A DNA stretch of 44,540 nucleotides, taken from positions 1 through 44,540 of the forward strand of contig JAAYUF010000033.1 in NCBI GenBank assembly GCA_012517815.1, given 5' to 3'. Numbering within the stretch: the stretch's first letter is position 1; every line of letters begins with the position of its first letter. Shown in pieces: positions 25,229 to 33,845 of the stretch. A program made the position numbers and the translations under genes. The notes under the pieces were generated by a model. That model made no database searches. It had not been told where the DNA came from and worked only from the letters and a program-made list of their open reading frames with translations. This DNA is from Clostridiales bacterium (GTDB lineage: Bacteria > Bacillota > Clostridia > Christensenellales > Aristaeellaceae).

Positions 25229-26164
25229 ATGCTGCCAACCCCTTCCGTGACCCGGCGGCCCAACCTCCGCCTCAACGCCGTCAGCGCGCCCACCGAAACC
25301 GTGTTCCACGCGGTGCTGCTGCTGTTCTCGCTGTTTTGCGTGGTGCCCTTCCTGTTTGTGGTGATTATCTCCTTTACCTCGGAGGAGAGCATCCGGCAGA
25401 TCGGCTACTCGTTCGTCCCGCAAAGCTGGTCCACGCAGGCCTACGCCTATGTGTTCAGGATCGGGGACGCGCTGTGGCGCTCGTATTTCAACAGCTTTTT
25501 CATTACCGCGGTAGGCACGGCGCTAAGCGTGCTGATGACGCTGCTGTACGCCTATCCCCTTTTCCGCAGGGATTTCCGGCAACGCCATTTCTTCAATTTC
25601 CTGAGCTTCTTTACCATGATTTTCGGCGGCGGTTTGGTGCCCACCTACATCATCTGCAAAAACGTGCTGGGCTTGAGCGAAAACTACGCCGCGCTGATCG
25701 TGCCGATGCTGTTTAGCCCCTTTAACGTCATCATCATGCGCACGTTCCTGCAAACCAGCGTCCCCACGGAACTGATCGAAGCCGCGACGATCGACGGAAG
25801 CGGCGAGTACCACACGCTGTTCCGCATTGTGCTGCCGGTGGTTAAGCCCGGCGTCGCAACCGTTGCGCTGCTCAACGCCCTGGCTTACTGGAACGAGTGG
25901 TTTCTGGCGCTGCTCTACATCCGCCAGAACACCGATCTGATTCCGCTGCAATACCTGCTGATGAAAATGCAGCGTAACGCCGATTTCATCGCCAAAAACA
26001 GCCATCTGCTGGGGGCTGAGGCCGCCAACGTGGCCGTGAACCTGCCTTCGCAATCGCTCAAGATGGCGCTGGTGGTGCTGATCGTGGTGCCCATCGCCTG
26101 CGCCTACCCCTTCTTCCAGCGGTTCGTGGTGGCGGGGCTCACCATCGGCTCGGTGAAAGGCTGA
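25229..26164 (+). CDS. YtcP/AraQ-family ABC sugar permease 2
   Basis: This 311-residue partner permease has six hydrophobic segments, FTMIFGGGLVPTYIICKNVLGL, and the EAA loop (LIEAATIDGSGEYHTLFRIVLP). The C-terminus ends in the typical FFQRFVVAGLTIGSVKG. GAAAGGAGG precedes the ATG. It pairs with the previous gene 14 bases upstream and the binding protein 76 bases downstream. Confidence 0.92.
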   Translation: MLPTPSVTRRPNLRLNAVSAPTETVFHAVLLLFSLFCVVPFLFVVIISFTSEESIRQIGYSFVPQSWSTQAYAYVFRIGDALWRSYFNSFFITAVGTALSVLMTLLYAYPLFRRDFRQRHFFNFLSFFTMIFGGGLVPTYIICKNVLGLSENYAALIVPMLFSPFNVIIMRTFLQTSVPTELIEAATIDGSGEYHTLFRIVLPVVKPGVATVALLNALAYWNEWFLALLYIRQNTDLIPLQYLLMKMQRNADFIAKNSHLLGAEAANVAVNLPSQSLKMALVVLIVVPIACAYPFFQRFVVAGLTIGSVKG

Positions 26165-26240
26165 CGCTCCGCCCGGCGCGCAATCCATCCGAAGCAAACA
26201 GCGTATACGCCGCTGTTTCATAAATAAGGAGGAAACCATC

Positions 26241-27767
26241 ATGAGGAAGATCCTGGCATTGCTGCTGACGCTCCTGCTGACCGCGAGCGTCTTCACCTTC
26301 GCGACGGCGGAGGCTGCTTCCCTTACGCCGGCGGAGCTCACCATCATGTTCCACGGCAGCAACGTGACCGACGATTCCGCGGTGCTTGCGAAAGTGAACG
26401 AGTACCTCAAAGACAAGATCAACGCCTCGCTGAAGGTTATCTGGGGCACGTGGGGCGATTTCGACGAGACGTCGACCATGAGCCTGAACGCGGGCGACCC
26501 CATCGACATGTACTTCACCTGCTCCTGGTCGCAGGATGAATACAACGCCTATGCCAAAAAGGGCATGTGGGTGCGCCTGGACGATCCGGACAACAACTTG
26601 ATCGAAAAGTACGCCGCGGACCTGTGGGCTACCCTGCCCCAGGTGCTCACCGACGGCGCGAAGATTCAGGGCAGCGACGGCCTGGGCGTCTACGCCGTGC
26701 CCGGCTACAAGGATATCGCCACCCAGAACTGCTGGGACATCAACGTCGACCTGCTTACGAAGTACGGCTACACCCTGGACGATATCAGGAACGCCGATTA
26801 CTACTCCTTCGGAGACATCCTCAAGACCGTCAAGGCAGGCGAAGGCGACAGCTTCTACCCCCTGCTGGTGGAAGGCATGGTGCTGGAGCGCATGGCCACC
26901 AACTCCATCATCGTCGCGGGTGACAGCGGCAGCACCAACCTGCTGAGCTACTACATGAACCCCACGGACATTTCCGCGGAAGGCCCGTACGGCAACGTGA
27001 TGCTCAACAAGTTCGCCACCGACGAATATAAAAAGTTCGTGGAAAAGACGCGCGAATACTACCTCGCCGGCTACATTGATCCCGGCCTGGCCGTGGCGGA
27101 TACCGCCAACGACCTGCGCAAGAACAAGCAGCTGACCGGCCAGTACCTCATCGGCACCCAGAGCTACTCCCTGGGCTATGAGCTGCAGGCCTCCCAGGAG
27201 CGCAACATCCATGTGGAAATGGTGCCCTGCACCCCCGCCTACGTGGATACCACCAGCTCCCAGGGCGCGATGGTCGCCATCTCCACCGCCTCGGCCAATC
27301 CTGAGCGCGCCATGATGTTCTTAAACCTCCTCAACACCGATCCCTACCTGATGATGCTGCTCAACTACGGCGTGGAAGGCATCCATTATACCCTCAACGC
27401 CGACGGTCTGGTGCAGTTCACCGACAAGCGCGCCGATTACCAGCCCTGGACCAACGGCATGGGCAACGTGACCCTGCTGACCCCGACTGCCGATCAGGGC
27501 AAGGATTTCTGGGATACCTTCAAGGCTTACTACGGCGCCGCCAAGAAGATCCCGATCATCGGCTTCACGTTTGACGCTTCCAACGTGCAGGTGGAACAGT
27601 CCGCGCTGGTTAACGTCGCCGCGGAATACGCCCTCGCGCTGGATACCGGCGCGGTGGATCCCGCCGAGAAGCTGCCCGAGTTCCTCCAGAAGCTCAGCGA
27701 TGCCGGCATGCAGACCTACGTGGACGAAGCCAACGCGCAGCTGACCGCCTTCCTCGCGGCCCAGTAA
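26241..27767 (+). CDS. LplA-family extracellular sugar-binding protein
   Basis: This 508-residue secreted binding protein delivers an oligosaccharide to the two permeases. A signal peptide spans about 1-25 (KKR-type start, hydrophobic core, TAEA-A end) and has no lipobox cysteine. The mature part shows the group 1 solute-binding pattern, including TIMFHG, TMSLNAGDPIDMYFTCSW and repeated aromatic residues likely for sugar stacking. Length fits LplA-type proteins paired with LplB/YtcP permeases. TAAGGAGG precedes the ATG. It probably binds N,N'-diacetylchitobiose or similar because the next gene is a chitobiose phosphorylase; this is inference. Confidence 0.88.
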   Translation: MRKILALLLTLLLTASVFTFATAEAASLTPAELTIMFHGSNVTDDSAVLAKVNEYLKDKINASLKVIWGTWGDFDETSTMSLNAGDPIDMYFTCSWSQDEYNAYAKKGMWVRLDDPDNNLIEKYAADLWATLPQVLTDGAKIQGSDGLGVYAVPGYKDIATQNCWDINVDLLTKYGYTLDDIRNADYYSFGDILKTVKAGEGDSFYPLLVEGMVLERMATNSIIVAGDSGSTNLLSYYMNPTDISAEGPYGNVMLNKFATDEYKKFVEKTREYYLAGYIDPGLAVADTANDLRKNKQLTGQYLIGTQSYSLGYELQASQERNIHVEMVPCTPAYVDTTSSQGAMVAISTASANPERAMMFLNLLNTDPYLMMLLNYGVEGIHYTLNADGLVQFTDKRADYQPWTNGMGNVTLLTPTADQGKDFWDTFKAYYGAAKKIPIIGFTFDASNVQVEQSALVNVAAEYALALDTGAVDPAEKLPEFLQKLSDAGMQTYVDEANAQLTAFLAAQ

Positions 27768-27782
27768 AACGATTTTCCCCCT

Positions 27783-27817
27783 GGGGCGTCCGGTTGCTGC
27801 AATCGGACGCCCCTTTT
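27783..27817 (+). terminator. Intercistronic terminator-like hairpin between binding protein and chbP
   Basis: A perfect 10-base stem (27783-27792 and 27804-27813) with an 11-base loop is followed by TTTT. It lies 19 bases before the next start codon. It probably causes partial termination, so transporter mRNA exceeds enzyme mRNA. Confidence 0.7.
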
Positions 27818-27835
27818 CTGAAAGGACATATCAAC

Positions 27836-30229
27836 ATGCGGTACGGACGCTTTGACAACCAGCGGCGCGAATACGTGATCGAACGTGTGGACGCGCCTTT
27901 TTCCCTGACGAACTATCTGGGCACGGGCAGGCTGGGCGCGGTGGTATCGCAAAACGCGGGCGGTTATCTGTGGGCGGGCAGCCCGCAGTACGGCCGCGTG
28001 ACGCGTTTTCGCCCCAACGGCGTGCCGTTGGACGGCCCGGGCCATTACGTGTATGTGCGGGACGACGCGGACGGCGCGTACTGGTCGCTCAGCTGGCAGC
28101 CGGTGGGCTTGCCGCTGCCCGAAGCGAAGTACGAGTGCCGCCACGGGCTTTCCTATGCCCGTTACCTGAGCGAGGTGCGCGGCATCCGGGGCGAGCAGAC
28201 GCTCTTCATACCGCTCGACGACGACTGCGAGCTGTGGGAGGTGCGCCTGCGCAATACCGGCGACCGGCCCCGCGAGCTCAGCGTATTTGGGTACTGCGAG
28301 TTCTCCTTCCACAATATCGAGATGGACAACCAGAATTTTCAGATGAGCCTGTACGCCGCCGGTTCCCGTTTTGTGGACGGGCTGGTGGAGTACGAGCTGC
28401 ATTATGAGGAGGATTGCCGCGAGTTTTTCGCCTGTTCCGCCGCGCCGCACAGCTACGACGGCCTGCGGGATGCGTTTATCGGCAGCTACCGCACGGAACG
28501 CAACCCGGTGGGTGTGGAACGCGGCGTGCTTACCGGCAGTGCGGAACTGGGCGGCAACCACTGCGGTGCGCTGCACACGCGCGTCCGGCTGGCGCCGGGC
28601 GCGGAAGCGCGCCTGCGGTTTTTGCTGGGGCCGGGGGACGCCCAAACCGGCCGCCGGCTTCGCGCGAAGTACGACGATCAAACCTCGGACGAGGCGTTTC
28701 AGGCACTGGCCGACCATTGGAGCCGGAAGCTCTCCGCCCTACAGGTGAATACCCCGGACGCGGATATGAACACCAGCCTGAACCTGTGGAACCTGTACCA
28801 AAGCCAGGTCAACGTGAGCTTCTCCCGTTTTGCCTCGTTTATCGAGGTTGGCGGGCGCACAGGCCTTGGCTACCGGGATACCGCGCAGGACGCGATGTGC
28901 ATCCCCCATGCCGATCCGGCCATGTGCCGGTTGCGCATCGAACAGCTGCTGCACGGGCAGGTGAGCGCCGGTTACGGGCTGCATCTGTTTGACCCGGCGT
29001 GGTTTGAGCGCACAGAAGATGACGAAGCCTTTAACTCCCCCACCGTGGTGCCCACCGCGGGCAAAGCTCGCGTGCACAGCCTCAGGGATGCCTGCGCGGA
29101 CGACGCGCTGTGGCTGATCCCCGCCATCGCGGAATATGTACGGGAAACGGGCGAGCTGGATTTCCTTACGCGGCGCATCCCCTTTGCCGACGGCGGGGAG
29201 GCGACGGTGTACGACCACGCCCGCCGGGCGCTGGATTTCTCCTTTGAGCAGGTTGGGGCGCACGGCGTGTGCAAGGGACTTCGCGCGGACTGGAACGATT
29301 GCCTGAACCTTGGCGGCGGCGAAAGCGCGATGGTGGCGTTCCTGCTGTTATGGGCGGTCGAGCATTTCTGCGACATGGCGAACGCTTTGGGACAGGAAGC
29401 GGCAGCGGCCGAATATTCCGCGCGCGCCAACGCCATGAAGGCCGTATGCCGGCGCGAACTGTGGGACGGGGCATGGTTCCTGCGCGGCATCACCGGCAAC
29501 GGCAAACCCATCGGCTCCAAGGCCGCGGCGGAGGGCAAAGTGCATCTGGAGAGCAACGCGTGGGCTGTCCTCAGCGGCGCGGCGACAAAGGAGCAGGGCC
29601 TGTCCTGCATGGACGCGGTGTACGATTGGCTGTTTACGCCCTACGGCCTGATGCTCAACGCGCCGAGCTTTACCGTCCGGGATGACGGCATCGGCTTTAT
29701 CACCCGGGTCTACAAAGGCATTAAGGAAAACGGCGCCGTTTTCAGCCACAGCAACCCTTGGGCCTGGGTGGCCGAAGCGATGCTTGGCCGCGGCGACCGC
29801 GCGATGGAACTGTACCTGTCGCTGCTGCCGGAAAAGCAGAACGACCTCATGGAGATTCGTCAGGCCGAACCGTACAGCTACTGCCAGTTCATCATGGGGC
29901 GGGATCATACCGCCCACGGCCGGGCGCGCCACCCGTTCATGACGGGCAGCGCGGGCTGGAGCTATTACGCGGCGACTCGCTACTTGCTGGGCGTGCGGCC
30001 CGGCTTTGCGGAGCTGACGGTCGACCCCTGCATCCCCGCGGCGTGGGACGGCTTTACCGTAACGCGCGCCTGGCGCGGCGCGATCTACCATATCGACGTT
30101 ACAAACCCGGAGCATGTGTGCAAGGGCGTGGCTGCGATTTCCGTGGACGGGCAAGCGGCGCAGCGCATTCCCGTGTTTGCGCAGGGCGAGCATCGGGTGA
30201 CCGTCCGCCTGGGAAGGAGTCGCGTATGA
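27836..30229 (+). CDS. chbP: GH94 N,N'-diacetylchitobiose phosphorylase
   Basis: This 797-residue inverting phosphorylase splits chitobiose with phosphate into GlcNAc and alpha-GlcNAc-1-phosphate. The N-terminal beta-sandwich starts YGRFDNQRREYVI. The helical barrel has SRFASFIEVGGRTGLGYRDT (330-349), AGYGLHLFDPAWF (378-390) and the catalytic acid D488 in LRADWNDCLNLGGGES. From memory of the Vibrio enzyme, the GGGES segment, HLFDP and NAPSF features follow the chitobiose rather than the cellobiose phosphorylases, which carry a longer loop after DWNDCLN. The ATG at 27836 follows GAAAGGA. Its stop overlaps the mutase start (ATGA). If the specificity call fails, a cellobiose- or other GH94 phosphorylase is the alternative. 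Confidence 0.87.
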   Translation: MRYGRFDNQRREYVIERVDAPFSLTNYLGTGRLGAVVSQNAGGYLWAGSPQYGRVTRFRPNGVPLDGPGHYVYVRDDADGAYWSLSWQPVGLPLPEAKYECRHGLSYARYLSEVRGIRGEQTLFIPLDDDCELWEVRLRNTGDRPRELSVFGYCEFSFHNIEMDNQNFQMSLYAAGSRFVDGLVEYELHYEEDCREFFACSAAPHSYDGLRDAFIGSYRTERNPVGVERGVLTGSAELGGNHCGALHTRVRLAPGAEARLRFLLGPGDAQTGRRLRAKYDDQTSDEAFQALADHWSRKLSALQVNTPDADMNTSLNLWNLYQSQVNVSFSRFASFIEVGGRTGLGYRDTAQDAMCIPHADPAMCRLRIEQLLHGQVSAGYGLHLFDPAWFERTEDDEAFNSPTVVPTAGKARVHSLRDACADDALWLIPAIAEYVRETGELDFLTRRIPFADGGEATVYDHARRALDFSFEQVGAHGVCKGLRADWNDCLNLGGGESAMVAFLLLWAVEHFCDMANALGQEAAAAEYSARANAMKAVCRRELWDGAWFLRGITGNGKPIGSKAAAEGKVHLESNAWAVLSGAATKEQGLSCMDAVYDWLFTPYGLMLNAPSFTVRDDGIGFITRVYKGIKENGAVFSHSNPWAWVAEAMLGRGDRAMELYLSLLPEKQNDLMEIRQAEPYSYCQFIMGRDHTAHGRARHPFMTGSAGWSYYAATRYLLGVRPGFAELTVDPCIPAAWDGFTVTRAWRGAIYHIDVTNPEHVCKGVAAISVDGQAAQRIPVFAQGEHRVTVRLGRSRV

Positions 30230-31638
30230 TCGAGTTCGGCACCGGCGGATGGCGCGCGGTCATCGGAGATGCCTTCACGCGCGAAAACCTGCAAAAGCTG
30301 ACGCTGGCCCTGGCCCGCCGCATGAAAAGCGAGGATGTGGCCGACCGCGGCTTCGTCGTGGGGTACGACAGGCGTTTCCTGAGCGTGCAGGCGGCCGAGT
30401 GGATGTGCGAAGTGATGGCCGCCGAAGGCGTGCATACGCGCATCATCCGCCGCGAAGCGCCCACGCCCATGATCATGTTTGCGGTGCATTTCTATCACCT
30501 GCCCTACGGAGCGGCGGTCACGGCGAGCCATAACCCCGCGCTGTACAACGGCGTCAAGCTGTTTACAGCCGGCGGCCGCGACGCGGCGGAGGATGTAACC
30601 TGCGAACTGGCGGGCGCGGCCAACGCCGTTTCAACGGAGGAGATCCGCCTGATCCCCTACCCACAGGCCATCCGCGAGGGTCTGGTGGAGGAGATCAACC
30701 CGCAAAACGCCTATCTGGACAGCATCATCCGCACGGTGAACATGGACGCCATCCGCAGCCGCAATTTGCAGATCATCCTGGACCCGATGTACGGCGTCAG
30801 CCGTACAAGCCTGCAAACCATCCTGCTCACCGCGCGCTGCGACGTCAGCGTGATTCACGAGCGGCACGACGCGCTGTTTGGCGGGAGGCTCCCCGCGCCC
30901 AACGTGGAAACGCTCGGCGCGCTTCGCGCCGCGGTGATCCAAGGCCGCGCGGACATCGGCATCGCAACCGACGGCGATGCCGACCGCCTCGGCATCATCG
31001 ACAACATCGGGCAGTTCATCCACCCCAACGAAATCCTGTGCCTGTTGTACTACTACCTGCTCAAGTACAAGGGCTGGCACGGCTGCGCGGTGCGCAACAT
31101 CGCCACCACCCACCTGCTGGACGCGATCGCCGCCGCCTTCGGCGAAGCCTGCTACGAGGTTCCGGTCGGCTTTAAGCACATTTCCGCCGCCATGCGGGCG
31201 CATAACGCCGTCATCGGCGGGGAAAGCTCCGGCGGGCTCACGGTGCGCGGCCATATCCAAGGCAAGGACGGCATCTACGCGGCGGCCCTGCTGGTCGAAA
31301 TGCTCTCCGTGACCGGCAAGAAACTCAGCGAACTGGTCGAGGAACTCTACGCCCTTTACGGACGCCGTTACATGGCGGAGTACGACTGGCCCTTTGACGC
31401 GGCGAATCAGCCCCGGCTTTACGCCCTGTTGACCGGAGACGCCCTGCCGGAGTTTTCTCAGAATCCCGTGAGCGTGAGCGACCTGGACGGGCGGAAAATC
31501 GAGTTCCCCAACGGGTGGCTGATCGCGCGCTTCTCCGGCACCGAACCGCGCCTGCGGGTTTTCTGCGAAATGCCCACGCAGGCGGAAGCGGAACGCTACA
31601 GCCAGGTGATGGCCTCCTTTCTGAACCTCCAACCGTAA
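30226..31638 (+). CDS. Phosphohexomutase, probable phosphoacetylglucosamine mutase
   Basis: This 470-residue alpha-D-phosphohexomutase is expected to convert the GlcNAc-1-phosphate from ChbP to GlcNAc-6-phosphate. The phosphoserine S101 is in TASHNP, the metal-binding aspartates are in TDGDADR (248-254), the sugar loop is GGESSG, and the phosphate loop is RFSGTEPRLR. Order and length match the PGM/PMM superfamily. Translation overlaps chbP by four bases, strongly tying the two enzymes. A glucose-1-phosphate or mannose-1-phosphate mutase would look similar; the assignment depends on its partner. Confidence 0.88.
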   Translation: MIEFGTGGWRAVIGDAFTRENLQKLTLALARRMKSEDVADRGFVVGYDRRFLSVQAAEWMCEVMAAEGVHTRIIRREAPTPMIMFAVHFYHLPYGAAVTASHNPALYNGVKLFTAGGRDAAEDVTCELAGAANAVSTEEIRLIPYPQAIREGLVEEINPQNAYLDSIIRTVNMDAIRSRNLQIILDPMYGVSRTSLQTILLTARCDVSVIHERHDALFGGRLPAPNVETLGALRAAVIQGRADIGIATDGDADRLGIIDNIGQFIHPNEILCLLYYYLLKYKGWHGCAVRNIATTHLLDAIAAAFGEACYEVPVGFKHISAAMRAHNAVIGGESSGGLTVRGHIQGKDGIYAAALLVEMLSVTGKKLSELVEELYALYGRRYMAEYDWPFDAANQPRLYALLTGDALPEFSQNPVSVSDLDGRKIEFPNGWLIARFSGTEPRLRVFCEMPTQAEAERYSQVMASFLNLQP

Positions 31639-31763
31639 TCAAGCCCGTCGGCACAGGGATGTCGGCAGCCGCATCGCCCGGCAAGCGACGGCGGTTTCAT
31701 GTTACGGCGGCTGGTCCGCCAAAGCATCAGCCTTTGAGCAGGCGCGCCTACAGGGTACCGTAA

Positions 31764-31800
31764 GGACAAAGCCGGCGGCATGGCACCGCCGGCTTTGTCC
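31764..31800 (+). terminator. Strong hairpin ending the importer-chbP-mutase operon
   Basis: A perfect 15-base stem (31764-31778 and 31786-31800) closes a 7-base loop. No long T-run follows, but stem strength and position after the mutase make it the likely operon end. Confidence 0.6.
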
Positions 31801-32032
31801 GCCGGATGGTTCCTACGATTTCAAATCATGAGCGCCTCCTTTCAGGACGATTTTCCCCTGAGCTTGGTCCAGAAGGCTCTGCGTAACCCCGCTATGCCTT
31901 CGCTTCCGCTTCTCGTCACGGTACAACCGTTCGCAAGCTTTGATACATTCATGCATTGAAACCGGTGCAAACGGTCGTCACAGAGCAACCGGCGGCAGCC
32001 CGCAAATCGCCTGCCGCAAAAATTGCGGTTCA
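31801..32032. other. Intergenic region before the YesM-like kinase, with a degenerate repeat
   Basis: No supported gene was found. Positions about 31815-31960 resemble 35858-36009 by eye. The best block is about three-quarters identical over 46 bases (31871-31916 against 35919-35964), followed by AACCG-TCG-AAGCTTT shared at 14 of 16 positions. It may be a remnant of a mobile or small coding element on the minus strand. Confidence 0.45.
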
Positions 32033-32041
32033 TGGTATAAT
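32033..32041 (+). promoter_or_regulatory. Extended -10 promoter of the YesM-like operon
   Basis: TGGTATAAT matches the extended -10 consensus (TG at 32033-32034, TATAAT at 32036-32041). No good -35 box is seen. Transcription would begin near 32048, about 20 bases before the kinase start. Confidence 0.65.
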
Positions 32042-32068
32042 GGAGCCAATCCACGAAGGAGCGCCGCC

Positions 32069-33772
32069 ATGCTTGAGCAACTCCGGAAAAACGTGCCCAC
32101 CCTGCGCTTTACGCTTTTGGTGATCGTGCTGCTGTGCTGGCTGCTGCCCACCGTCACCCTCGGGCTTTATATGGGCGCGCGCGTCTTTTCCACCGTTCAG
32201 GAAAAGACCGAAACCGCCCTGCGCTCCGGTGCGGAATACGCGCAGAGCACCGCCGCGCGCAATGTGGACAGCATCGTGACCCTCGCCCGGGACGCCGTGT
32301 ACGACAATCAGCTGAGCGCCGCCGTGCAGGAGTACCAAACGGAAAAGATCCCCTACGAGGATTATTATCTGCTCGTGAGGGATTATCTGGACCGCAAATA
32401 CAGCCGCGAAGCCAGCTGCACCTTTGCGCTCTTTTTTCGCGCCGGGGATCTGGAGAAGCCCATCTACACCTCGCAGGGGTACTCGGCGGCCGTGCTCTTT
32501 TTGCAGAACGGGCGCGAAACGGCGCTGACGCTGTGCGAAACGCTGGATACGCGTTCGCGCGTGATAGCCGCGGGCGACGGCGCCTACCTGATACGCAACC
32601 TGCACAACACCCGTATGGAACGCATCGGCATACTGGTCATCGGCCTTCGGCTGGATGCGATTTTGCAACCGCTGCTGGTCAACGCGGCGGACTGGAACGC
32701 GGCGTTCGCCCTGTCGCTGGACGACGCCCGCATGGGCGTGTTTCAGGCGCCCGAGGGCGCGCAGGGGCTGTATCAGCATGGCGATCTGCTCTGCTACACG
32801 CAGACCGCCACCATTGGCGACAGCGTCCTGCGCTATCAGATACAGGCGGACCGGCACGCGGTATACCGTGAAATGGACGCTTTTCGGCTGCTGATGGTTT
32901 GGCTGTTCATCCTGTTTGTTCCCATCTGCGTCGCCATCATGATCTTTGTCAGCCGCCGCATCGTTCGGCCGATCGCCAGACTCTCGGAGGCCTCCGACCG
33001 CATCCGCCGGGGCGAGCTTGGCATTGTGGTGCCCATGCGCGGCAATGACGAGCTGGGCCAGCTTGGCATCGCATTTTCGGAGATGAGCCTGAAGCTCAAG
33101 CAGTTGATCGACCAATCCTACAAGAAGGAAATCGCCTTGCGCGACGCGCGCATTCAGGCGTTGCAAAGCCGCATCAACCCGCATTTCATCAACAACGCGC
33201 TGGAGGCCATCAACTGGCAGGCGAGGCTCAACGGCAGCGACAACGTCAGCGGGATGGTGGAAACCCTTAGCGTGCTCCTCAACGCGAGCCTGGACAGAAA
33301 CGAGCGGCATCTGGTGCCGCTTCGGGAGGAGCTGGGCGTCATCGACGCGTACCTGTACTTTGTCGGCCTCCAGTTTGGCAACCGGCTGACCGTAACCCGG
33401 CAGGTCAGCGCAGACGTGCTGGAAGTTCCGCTGCCGAGGCTTGTGGTGCAGACGCTCATCGAAAACGCGGTCGAGCACGGCGTTGCGCCCGCCGGCGGCG
33501 GGCATATCGACCTGAACATCTTCCTGCGCGAAACCGAGCTGGTCGTCGAAGTCATCAACAACGGGAAACGGCTGACGGATACAGACATACGCCACCTGCA
33601 CGCCATGCTGGAGGACCGGCAGCCGGCCGACGGCCGTCTGGGCATCCGCAACGTAAACCAGCGGCTCAGGCTGATTTTCGGCGAGGCCTACGGCCTGCGC
33701 TTCTCGCTGGACGCGCACGGCAACACCGTCGCCACCATCCGGCAGCCGTTAACCGCGATTGAACAACCTTAG
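32069..33772 (+). CDS. YesM-like sensor histidine kinase
   Basis: This 567-residue kinase has a membrane helix (about 14-36), an extracellular sensor domain of roughly 230 residues, a second helix (about 273-295), and HAMP. A His_kinase domain with H372 in RINPHFINNALEAINW and a HATPase domain with QTLIENAVEHGV and GRLGIRNVNQRL follow. This is the LytS/YesM class that usually senses sugars. The start at 32069 follows GAAGGAG; earlier frame includes the promoter. It is followed by a binding protein and a YesN regulator, and probably controls the importer and glycosidase operons. Confidence 0.92.
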   Translation: MLEQLRKNVPTLRFTLLVIVLLCWLLPTVTLGLYMGARVFSTVQEKTETALRSGAEYAQSTAARNVDSIVTLARDAVYDNQLSAAVQEYQTEKIPYEDYYLLVRDYLDRKYSREASCTFALFFRAGDLEKPIYTSQGYSAAVLFLQNGRETALTLCETLDTRSRVIAAGDGAYLIRNLHNTRMERIGILVIGLRLDAILQPLLVNAADWNAAFALSLDDARMGVFQAPEGAQGLYQHGDLLCYTQTATIGDSVLRYQIQADRHAVYREMDAFRLLMVWLFILFVPICVAIMIFVSRRIVRPIARLSEASDRIRRGELGIVVPMRGNDELGQLGIAFSEMSLKLKQLIDQSYKKEIALRDARIQALQSRINPHFINNALEAINWQARLNGSDNVSGMVETLSVLLNASLDRNERHLVPLREELGVIDAYLYFVGLQFGNRLTVTRQVSADVLEVPLPRLVVQTLIENAVEHGVAPAGGGHIDLNIFLRETELVVEVINNGKRLTDTDIRHLHAMLEDRQPADGRLGIRNVNQRLRLIFGEAYGLRFSLDAHGNTVATIRQPLTAIEQP

Positions 33773-33845
33773 GCAATCAATCGCAAGTTCCGGCAACGGA
33801 GATTGTGCCGCGCTTGACTATACTTGGTGAAGGAGGGGTTTGGTC

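Noticed and set aside
27836-30229. Calling the GH94 enzyme cellobiose phosphorylase
   Set aside because: The segment after DWNDCLN is the short GGGES form, and several blocks match chitobiose phosphorylase better. It is kept only as the alternative.
31842-32054. Minus-strand 70-codon frame in the gap before the YesM-like kinase
   Set aside because: It crosses the extended -10 promoter, and the related copy elsewhere is frameshifted. It is treated as a degenerate repeat, not a gene.
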